Below, piece by piece: positions 1 to 5,774 of a stretch of 6,621 bases of DNA. The notes under the pieces were generated by a model that was given only the letters and a program-made list of their open reading frames with translations, had not been told where the DNA came from and ran no database searches. The first letter of the stretch is position 1. Each line of letters opens with the position of its first letter. A program made the position numbers and the translations under genes. The DNA is taken from positions 1-6,621 of the forward strand of contig CAAFWE010000271.1 in assembly GCA_900766655.1 (NCBI GenBank), read 5' to 3'. The stretch is from an uncultured Alistipes sp. Lineage in GTDB: Bacteria; Bacteroidota; Bacteroidia; Bacteroidales; Rikenellaceae.

Positions 1-1
1 T

Positions 2-670
2 GATTGGTACTCGGGCGGTTTCGAGTCGCTTGAGGTTATCTATGGCGTGTCGGGACTACCTCGTCAGGCCCTCACTCCATTTTGGGGCGAGGCAAGCTGG
101 AATGCCTATGGCACATTCTACTACTTGAGTGGTTTTATGGGCTATCTCCTGCTTGGTTTGTATATCCGTCGCTTTGTGGGTGAGTTGTCGTGGAGATGCA
201 CTCTCGCCATCGCTATACCTTGCTATTTGATCGGCTTTGCAATCTCGTTCGGAGGCTTCTTGTATCGTGTCTTTGCTATGTGCGACGGAGTGTTCCCAGT
301 CGAGGGTTTGGTCGAGAAGGCAGTATGGTGGGAGACCACGTGGTGCAACGATACCATCGGAGTGGTGCTTATGACCATCGCTTGGATTCTCCTCTTCAAG
401 AAGGTGAAGGGCAATGGCTCATTCTACCAAAAGGTGCTGCTGCCCGTATCGAAAGCGAGCTATGGCATCTATCTTATGCATCTGCTAATCCTAGTGCCTG
501 TGTGCGGTGCGGTGCGTGAGTGGCTCGGTGTGGGGCTCGATGGCAAACTCGGCATCTGGACCTCGCCAGTCGAGATTGTGCTCTCGGCAGTTGTCGCTTT
601 TGTGGCTACTGCAGTTGTAGCAGTGGCGTTGCAGAAGATTCCGAAGATTGGCAAATATATAATGGGATAG
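2..670 (+). CDS. Membrane acyltransferase, acyltransferase-3 (OafA-like) family, C-terminal part
   Basis: This is an integral membrane acyltransferase that would move an acyl group (often acetyl or succinyl) onto a sugar of a surface polysaccharide or glycolipid. The frame is open to the left edge, so the true start lies outside the window; the GTG at 47 is only an internal valine. The visible 222 residues hold about five hydrophobic segments (near 39-56, 66-87, 118-132, 155-169 and 190-210). They also hold the SYGIYLMHLLIL signature (153-164) typical of one of the last helices of this family. The usual N-terminal catalytic His and Arg region is not in view, so activity cannot be judged. The protein ends with a short basic tail after the last helix, which fits a complete C-terminus. 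The gene converges on the GH20 gene and shares a terminator with it. The family is fairly certain; the acceptor substrate is unknown. Confidence 0.85.
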   Translation, partial: DWYSGGFESLEVIYGVSGLPRQALTPFWGEASWNAYGTFYYLSGFMGYLLLGLYIRRFVGELSWRCTLAIAIPCYLIGFAISFGGFLYRVFAMCDGVFPVEGLVEKAVWWETTWCNDTIGVVLMTIAWILLFKKVKGNGSFYQKVLLPVSKASYGIYLMHLLILVPVCGAVREWLGVGLDGKLGIWTSPVEIVLSAVVAFVATAVVAVALQKIPKIGKYIMG

Positions 671-697
671 ACCACCATCTTTCAATAGCATAAAATA

Positions 698-736
698 AGA
701 GCCCCCAAAAGTTTAGCGAAAACTTTTGGGGGCTCT
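698..736. terminator. Bidirectional intrinsic terminator between convergent genes
   Basis: A perfect 17-bp inverted repeat (698-714 with 720-736) encloses a 5-nt loop, AGCGA. The arms contain a GC-rich block of five C paired with five G and an A/T block next to the loop. It lies 27 nt after the acyltransferase stop and 21 nt after the GH20 stop. On the minus strand the stem is followed by TATTTTAT, a fair U-tract. On the plus strand the following bases are only partly T-rich (TCGAATCTTATCTT). It therefore looks stronger for the GH20 direction but can serve both. Confidence 0.85.
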
Positions 737-757
737 TCGAATCTTATCTTATCACGA

Positions 758-2956
758 TTATTTTACAATCAGAGGCTGAATTACGGTGTAGTCGCGTGTC
801 TCGTTGCCAGTGACTACGAGTCGCAATGCACGAACACCCTTCTTTGGGTGGAGTACAGCATAGCCATACCACAAATCCTCCGCCTTCTCGAAGTTTACGC
901 CATCGTAGCTCACCTCGACATATCCTTCGTGAACATACCAGTTTGTGGTGTGCGAGTAGCCAGTGCGAAGCTCGATAGAGTAGCAGTCGAGTGGCTCTTC
1001 GAAGGTATACAACACCCAATCACCGAGCTTTGCTCCGCGATCGGACATCCACTTGTGGTGCTTGCGTGCAGGGTGACTTGTGCTGTATTTGAGGTTGAAC
1101 GAGGCAGTAATGTCGTACTTTGGCTTGAGCTCGGCATAGTAGGCCTCGGCTCCCACCTTCTTGCTGATACCCATATCGCGACGCGAGTAGAAGAGGGTGT
1201 ACTTGGCATCCTCAGCCGAAAGAGGCTTGCGATACTTGTAGCTCTTGCCAGTGCGGATATCCTCGTAATAGAGCGTCGAGCCATCGTCGACCAAGGCGAT
1301 GAGCTTGCCACCCTCGACCTTGACTGATGGAGTCTCGAGTCGATGCTCCAAACCCAACGCTGTGAGAGTGCGACCAAACGAGTTGTTCATAAAGGCCGAG
1401 AACTCCTCCCAGTTGCGCTTGTTGTGGCACCAGCCAATCTCTGCATAGGCTGAGAAACGAGGGTACGACATATAGTTGTAGTAGGTCATCTCGTCGGTAG
1501 GGTAGCCCTCGGTGAAGTAGTGCTCCCAGTTGAGGCGGCCCGAGCCCCAATATGCAGCCTCCACGCCTATGATATTGGCAATCTGCTCCTCGGTGAAGCC
1601 AAGAGTCTCGAAGTTCCAGTCAACGATATGCTTTGCGTCGAATGGGAATGACCAGTTGTGGCCCACCTCCGAGTCGGACTGACGGGTGTCGAAGTAGAAC
1701 GACTCGCCAGGGATGACGATAGTAGGGTAGCCCTTCTTGGTTGTCTCGTAGGTCCACTTGATGTTACGCCACGCAAATACGATGGTCTGCTTCGAGAGCT
1801 TGCCTCCGTCGATAGCCTCATCCCATACCGCAGGCACCTTGTTGTACTTCTTGACAATCTGGCGCACACGCTCCATAAATATATCTTGGTACTCTGGGCC
1901 CATCTTCACGCCACGCCTCTTTGCCAATGCTTGGCAGTCGGGACACTGCATCCACTGCTTGAAGTTGACCTCGTCGCCACCAATGTGGATATACTTCGAT
2001 GGGAATATCTCGGCCATCTCGCGGATGATGTCGTCGAGAAGCTCGTAGTTCGACTCCTTGGCTATGCACCACACATTGCGGTTGTCGTAGCCATTCGACT
2101 TGTCGAGGTCGGTGGCGAAGTTGCACAGAATGTCGGGGCGCACGCGAGCTATTGCGTGGCTGTGACCTGGCACATCGAGCTCGGGGATAATCTCGATGTT
2201 GCGGTCGGCTGCATACGCGATCAACTCACGCATCTCGTCTTGTGTGTAGAAGCCTCCCCACTTGTAGCTGTAGTGGCAGTTGTGAGGACGAATCTTGGCG
2301 TCGCCACCGCAGAAACCACCCTCGAGAGCGAGCTCTGGGTGCGATTTAATCTCGAGACGGAATGCTCCGTTGTCGACCAAGTGCACGTGGCAGACATTGA
2401 TTTTGTGGTGAGCAAAGATGTCGAGCAATTCGTGTAGCTCCTCGATGGTGTAGTAGTCCGACGACATATCCATCATCATACCTCGGAATGGGAAGCGAGG
2501 CGAGTCCTCAATCTCGACATATTGCGCTGCGAGAGGCAACTTTGCACACTTTGTGAATACATCGTAAGGGAGCAACTGCAACAACGACTCCATACCGTAG
2601 AGTACACCTCCGTAGCCGCCACCCTTGATGGTTACGCCACTCTGGTCGATAGCCAAGGTGTAGGCCTCCTTGCCGAGCGAGTTGTCGAGCAACAGACGCA
2701 CTGCGTTCTCGCCCTTGCACTCCTGGCTACGCTTGGCAAAAGGCACATATTCGCAAAGGATGTCGGCAACCTTGACTACGCTCTCGTCGTAACAGAGCGT
2801 GGTGTTCGAATTGATAGTGAACACACCATCGTGATGCACCATCTTGGTCGGACGAGGAAGAATCTCGGCCGAAGAGTTCAGTCGAGGCTCCGATGGTGCC
2901 GAGCAAGCGACCATCGCAAACGCCACCACCGAAAGAATTAGTCGGAAAGTTTTCAT
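758..2956 (-). CDS. GH20 beta-N-acetylhexosaminidase, exported lipoprotein
   Basis: A 732-residue exo-enzyme that would remove terminal beta-linked GlcNAc or GalNAc from glycans by substrate-assisted catalysis. The N-terminus is a lipoprotein signal peptide with lipobox AMVAC (Cys18), so the mature protein is probably membrane-anchored in the periplasm or on the cell surface. Residues about 30-150 form the small GH20b-type domain and about 155-510 the TIM barrel. The barrel shows FRG (Arg158), PELDVPGHSHA (258-268), the catalytic pair Asp328-Glu329 in HIGGDEV, Trp378 and Trp396, and the Tyr421/Asp423 segment SFYFDTRQ. A CPDC pair (338-341) follows the catalytic loop. About 540-620 looks Ig/FN3-like, and about 622-732 resembles an F5/8-type-C (CBM32-like) sandwich. 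The usual HWHLTDD strand reads HVHLVDN (190-196). The ATG is preceded by an A-rich leader without a Shine-Dalgarno sequence. The gene lies 78 nt downstream of another lipoprotein glycosidase with no obvious promoter between, so cotranscription is likely. The family is certain; the exact substrate is not. Confidence 0.95.
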   Translation of the reverse strand: MKTFRLILSVVAFAMVACSAPSEPRLNSSAEILPRPTKMVHHDGVFTINSNTTLCYDESVVKVADILCEYVPFAKRSQECKGENAVRLLLDNSLGKEAYTLAIDQSGVTIKGGGYGGVLYGMESLLQLLPYDVFTKCAKLPLAAQYVEIEDSPRFPFRGMMMDMSSDYYTIEELHELLDIFAHHKINVCHVHLVDNGAFRLEIKSHPELALEGGFCGGDAKIRPHNCHYSYKWGGFYTQDEMRELIAYAADRNIEIIPELDVPGHSHAIARVRPDILCNFATDLDKSNGYDNRNVWCIAKESNYELLDDIIREMAEIFPSKYIHIGGDEVNFKQWMQCPDCQALAKRRGVKMGPEYQDIFMERVRQIVKKYNKVPAVWDEAIDGGKLSKQTIVFAWRNIKWTYETTKKGYPTIVIPGESFYFDTRQSDSEVGHNWSFPFDAKHIVDWNFETLGFTEEQIANIIGVEAAYWGSGRLNWEHYFTEGYPTDEMTYYNYMSYPRFSAYAEIGWCHNKRNWEEFSAFMNNSFGRTLTALGLEHRLETPSVKVEGGKLIALVDDGSTLYYEDIRTGKSYKYRKPLSAEDAKYTLFYSRRDMGISKKVGAEAYYAELKPKYDITASFNLKYSTSHPARKHHKWMSDRGAKLGDWVLYTFEEPLDCYSIELRTGYSHTTNWYVHEGYVEVSYDGVNFEKAEDLWYGYAVLHPKKGVRALRLVVTGNETRDYTVIQPLIVK

Positions 2957-3034
2957 TGTATTGTTTTTAAGTTTAGAATAATCAGCAGTTTTCCCTAGTA
3001 TTCAATTTGATTTCACTTTTTCTTAGGCTGCTTG
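2957..3034. other. Spacer between the two glycosidase genes
   Basis: This 78-nt AT-rich gap has no TAnnTTTG-type box on the minus strand and no strong hairpin with a T-run. The only inverted match (AGCAG with CTGCT) is 5 bp with a loop of about 40 nt. The simplest reading is an intra-operon leader for the GH20 gene, with the A-rich stretch TTAAAAACAATACA just before its ATG acting as the weak ribosome-binding context usual in Bacteroidota. Confidence 0.5.
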
Positions 3035-4471
3035 CTATTTTAGTGGCTGGATGCCTATGAGTGACTTGTCGCAAATAACCATTGGCGAGTCGTAGTAAGG
3101 TACCTTCTTGAATTTGAAGCTCTTACCGAACTTGCAGTATGGTAAGTCATAGACTACGCCATTCAAAAGGTCGATACATACTGGCTCTTTGCAGTTGAAT
3201 TTCTTGATTGCAATCTCTGCAAAATCATCGCATTCACCGTAATAAGGTGCGTTGCCGCCCTGCCATACCACAAGCGAATGCAGTGCGGTATCGTCATCCT
3301 CGAAGAGGTAGTAAATTGGCTTGGATTCGGTGTTGTGGATAGGGGCATAAATCATCTCCACGCTCGAGTTATCGCACACCTTATCGAGGTTGTCAAATAC
3401 CGATACAAAGTTACGAACTGCGTGGTATGCAACCTTCGGTCTGCGCACCTTGTTATTTGCACTTGTGGCAAGAATACCTTTGAGATTCTTAATCTTGATA
3501 GCATCGCTGCTTCCGTAGTTCATATCAGCGATAGAGAAGATGCTTGTACGCACACCATTTCCGTGGTCGTTCATCATCTTGCGGATGTCCCACTTTGCCT
3601 GTGTCTGCTCGTTCCAGGCGTACTCGGAGAGCGCACCACCCATATAGCCTACCGAAGGCGCTCCGCACTCGCCCTGCCAGATAGCGACATCGTAGTCGCA
3701 ACGCTTGAGGATATTGCGCAGCGAGACACCATCGGTGAAATAGCTGTTTTCTGGTACATATTGGTAACCGTGATAGGTGATCCAATCGATGAGATACTCC
3801 TCGTTGTTGGCCTTTAATTTCTTTGCCAAGTCGGAGATTATAGGCTCACTGCCATTTACATAACGAGGTGCGGCCAAACCGAATGCTGCAATCTTTGCGT
3901 CGGGGTCAATCGACTTGATGATTCGTGCCGATGCAATTGCCAAATCGACAATCTCGGTTGGGTTTGCGCCCTTCTTGCGCACTGGGCCATCTGGCTCGTT
4001 CCAAATCTCCCACTGGTGAACCTTGCCCTTATATCGCTCGGCCATAGCTGTCACCCAGTTCATCCAGGCTGCAATAGCCTCCTTCGAGCGAGGCCAGCCA
4101 CCATTCAAAAATATAGTTCCGCCACCTGGATAGATAGGGTTGCCATAGGCCAACTCCAACCAAGGCTCTAGGCCGCGCGATACAGCGTCGTTGATGATGT
4201 CATCGAGCCACTTAAAGTCGTAAACGCCCTTCACCTTCTCGGTCTTTGCCCAGCCCGCCTGCAGACGGATGTAGCGCATTCCGAGCGGCTCCAGGTACTG
4301 CTTGTACTTATGGTAATCTGCATAATCTCGGTCGAGAGTTTCGCAACCGATAGCGAGGTCGTTCTTCACCTCGGCAAGCGTTTTCTGCTGCAGAGCACCA
4401 ATCTGCTTTGGAGCGTCCGAACAAGAGGCAAAAGCAGCAACAGCCAACAGCCATAAAATTAATCGTTTCAT
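3035..4471 (-). CDS. Clan GH-A glycoside hydrolase (GH39/GH5-like), exported lipoprotein
   Basis: A 478-residue exported glycosidase. The signal peptide ends in lipobox FASC (Cys17), followed by SDAP, so a lipid-anchored periplasmic or surface protein is expected. From about residue 40 the fold is a clan GH-A (beta/alpha)8 barrel. Arg69 in RYIRLQAGW lies on an early strand. WEIWNEPD (154-161) carries the presumed acid/base Glu159 after Asn158. WQGECGAPS (265-273) carries the presumed nucleophile Glu268, 109 residues later, the spacing usual for this clan. A smaller beta-rich region (about 370-478) closes the protein, as in GH39 xylosidases and iduronidases. This assigns a retaining mechanism with confidence, but not the family: GH39-like and GH5-like proteins both fit. 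It is the first gene of a probable two-gene operon with the GH20 enzyme, so the two may work on the same host or dietary glycan. A candidate promoter lies about 36 nt upstream. No SusC/SusD-like genes are in view. Confidence 0.85.
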   Translation of the reverse strand: MKRLILWLLAVAAFASCSDAPKQIGALQQKTLAEVKNDLAIGCETLDRDYADYHKYKQYLEPLGMRYIRLQAGWAKTEKVKGVYDFKWLDDIINDAVSRGLEPWLELAYGNPIYPGGGTIFLNGGWPRSKEAIAAWMNWVTAMAERYKGKVHQWEIWNEPDGPVRKKGANPTEIVDLAIASARIIKSIDPDAKIAAFGLAAPRYVNGSEPIISDLAKKLKANNEEYLIDWITYHGYQYVPENSYFTDGVSLRNILKRCDYDVAIWQGECGAPSVGYMGGALSEYAWNEQTQAKWDIRKMMNDHGNGVRTSIFSIADMNYGSSDAIKIKNLKGILATSANNKVRRPKVAYHAVRNFVSVFDNLDKVCDNSSVEMIYAPIHNTESKPIYYLFEDDDTALHSLVVWQGGNAPYYGECDDFAEIAIKKFNCKEPVCIDLLNGVVYDLPYCKFGKSFKFKKVPYYDSPMVICDKSLIGIQPLK

Positions 4472-4506
4472 AGGTTCGCTTATTCAAGTTAGATAATAAA
4501 TATACG

Positions 4507-4514
4507 CAAAGTTA
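4507..4514 (-). promoter_or_regulatory. Candidate Bacteroidota -7 promoter box for the glycosidase pair
   Basis: The minus strand reads TAACTTTG here, an exact match to the TAnnTTTG -7 consensus of Bacteroidota housekeeping promoters. It would give a leader of roughly 30 nt before the ATG at 4471. No clear TTTG or TTG -33 element is found about 20 nt upstream, where the sequence is simply AT-rich. The call therefore rests on one short motif plus good position in the 137-nt gap (4472-4608) between the NADAR gene and the GH-A gene. Nothing else definite is visible in that gap. Confidence 0.45.
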
Positions 4515-4608
4515 AGTAATTTTAATTGTTATTGGTGTTATACCCATCTATAATTTCAAAATTGACCGGTTCATCAAAATATGAAAAAATATTAAATGTA
4601 TTGAATCT

Positions 4609-5145
4609 TTACCATAGTTCAAACTCATTATACTCTAACTTTCCTTTCTCTCGCAACTCCATCAGCAGGCGACCCATAATGTTTTTGCCGTAATATTCAT
4701 TAGTCGCAGTGTCGAGAATCGCACCCCACGAATCCGGTTTCTTGCGGCGATTGCTCTCATCTTCTACGATATACTTTCCATTGCTACGCTCCAATTCCTT
4801 ACGGAACATCTCTGAACTTGCGTACTTATGGTTAAGACAGAATCGCATAACATCTACAGCAATATCTTTCCAATCACTTCGTTCTACGCCTCGTTTAGCA
4901 AAAGCCTTTGCCTTCATCTTAAGAGCCATACCTGGAGACACCTTTAGATACTCAGCTCGCTCAGCCTCGCTATTGAGACGAATGTAGTGAAACATCTGCT
5001 CAACACAAACGAACTCCACACCATTTACAACCATCGGCGTCTTTGCAAAATTCGATAACAAGCCCCACTCGGCAGCAGTTGAGGTAAAACCAATTGTCTG
5101 CTCGGCTGGATAGCGTTCAATAACATCGTATTCTGAATAGTGCAT
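4609..5145 (-). CDS. NADAR (YbiA-like, DUF1768) domain N-glycosidase
   Basis: A 178-residue single-domain protein of the NADAR family, close to the usual length of about 160. Family landmarks run in order: EWGLLSNF (26-33); the VEQMFHY segment with the conserved acidic Glu49; DWKDIAVDVM (91-100); FRKELERSNGKYIVE (114-128) ending in the conserved Glu128; SWG (139-141); and GKNIMGRLLMELRE (153-166). Known members cleave N-glycosidic bonds. YbiA acts on a riboflavin-pathway intermediate, and other NADAR proteins remove ADP-ribose from guanine in nucleic acids and pair with DarT-type toxins. Here the start codon lies 3 nt after the stop of an ADP-ribosyltransferase gene. By inference it is the reversing enzyme or antitoxin for that transferase rather than a riboflavin-pathway enzyme. 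No signal peptide or membrane segment is present, so it should be cytoplasmic. It ends the operon; no good terminator hairpin follows. Its base composition is more AT-rich than that of the glycosidases. Family assignment is strong; substrate is inferred. Confidence 0.9.
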   Translation of the reverse strand: MHYSEYDVIERYPAEQTIGFTSTAAEWGLLSNFAKTPMVVNGVEFVCVEQMFHYIRLNSEAERAEYLKVSPGMALKMKAKAFAKRGVERSDWKDIAVDVMRFCLNHKYASSEMFRKELERSNGKYIVEDESNRRKKPDSWGAILDTATNEYYGKNIMGRLLMELREKGKLEYNEFELW

Positions 5146-5148
5146 AAT

Positions 5149-5751
5149 CTATATTTGAATTAGTTTCTCGGAGCCTTCTATGAATTTGTTCTTCTCATCG
5201 CACTCGACTTGCTCAATCTTTAGAATCTTGATTTCTTCATTTAACACCGCACGATTAGTCTCTCCGTCAGGCTTTGTCTGCGACTGAGGCCACGCAAGAT
5301 AGATAACACCTACGCTATTTAGGAATTGTGAAACGGCATTCTCAGCTGCAGCATCTGCTTTGCCCATCATCTTCTTGACGGTTCCTCGCTGACCTGCGAG
5401 CAAGTTGCCGAGATATTTTCTAAAGAGCTTGCCTGCGCTCTTAACCTCATCTGGAATAGTTTCGCCTATTGCTTTTACAACACGATCAACAATAGTTGAA
5501 TTTACCGCCTTGCACGAGAAGATATGGTTATCCTCGGTAAGCATAGGTACTTCGACCGTGTAGACATAACAATACTTCCTTCCATTAGCCCTTGCTGCTT
5601 TTGAGGCGTATAGTGCTGCGGTCTTGTAACTCGAAGTGATATAGATGCCGTGGCCAAACTTTGACTTGCCCTCGCCAGAGCCTAAGTAAGATAGCGAGAA
5701 CTTGTTAAATAGATGGCAACTGCCGTGATAGAAAATTTCTGTAGCGATCAT
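5149..5751 (-). CDS. Stand-alone ADP-ribosyltransferase, polyvalent-protein (ART-PolyVal) type; candidate toxin
   Basis: A 200-residue protein that appears to be a single ADP-ribosyltransferase domain using NAD+. The N-terminal part shows FYHGS with His9, then GSGEGKSKFGHGIYITSS (24-41) with Tyr37, then AALYASKAA (45-53), and a strand YVYTVEVP (62-69). This order (HG, GxGEG.....FG.GIY.T, A..YA, Y.VE.P) matches ADP-ribosyltransferases carried in phage and conjugative-element polyvalent proteins. The C-terminal part has VSQFLNSVGVIYL (140-152) and TNRAVLNEEIKILKIEQ (165-181), the strand where relatives have the third catalytic residue in a [E/Q/N]YVVFD..-I.I pattern. Asn166 aligns best with it. 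It lacks the NxxYH-like start of DarT. No signal peptide or membrane helix is seen, so it probably acts inside the cell. It sits 23 nt after the ligase gene and 3 nt before the NADAR gene, so translational coupling with NADAR is likely. A toxin or nucleic-acid-modifying role is inferred from this pairing; the target is unknown. Confidence 0.8.
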   Translation of the reverse strand: MIATEIFYHGSCHLFNKFSLSYLGSGEGKSKFGHGIYITSSYKTAALYASKAARANGRKYCYVYTVEVPMLTEDNHIFSCKAVNSTIVDRVVKAIGETIPDEVKSAGKLFRKYLGNLLAGQRGTVKKMMGKADAAAENAVSQFLNSVGVIYLAWPQSQTKPDGETNRAVLNEEIKILKIEQVECDEKNKFIEGSEKLIQI

Positions 5752-5774
5752 AATATGTTATCTAAACTTAAACT

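Noticed and set aside
47..670. GTG at 47 as the start of the acyltransferase
   Set aside because: The same frame is open to the left edge and the residues before it read as a continuous part of the protein.
1658..2437. Long plus-strand open frame (259 codons) opposite the GH20 gene
   Set aside because: It lies fully inside a gene with clear catalytic motifs on the other strand. Its translation is Leu/Val/Ala-rich without recognisable domains, as expected for an antisense shadow of GC-rich coding DNA.
3278..3817. Plus-strand open frame (179 codons) opposite the GH-A gene
   Set aside because: It is antisense to a well-supported glycosidase and shows no domain or plausible start context.
4557..4581. 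ACCGGT palindrome with flanking TTGA/TCAA as terminator or operator
   Set aside because: The possible stem is only about 4-6 bp and has no clear T-run; it may be chance.
5149..5751. Tpt1/KptA RNA 2'-phosphotransferase, which would fit a ligase neighbour
   Set aside because: The GxGEG...FG.GIY.T block and A..YA follow the polyvalent-protein ART pattern, and the Arg-His-Arg-Arg layout of Tpt1 was not found.
5149..5751. DarT-family transferase
   Set aside because: The DarT N-terminal motif and its usual active-site layout are absent; the similarity to DarT systems is in the NADAR partner and gene order only.
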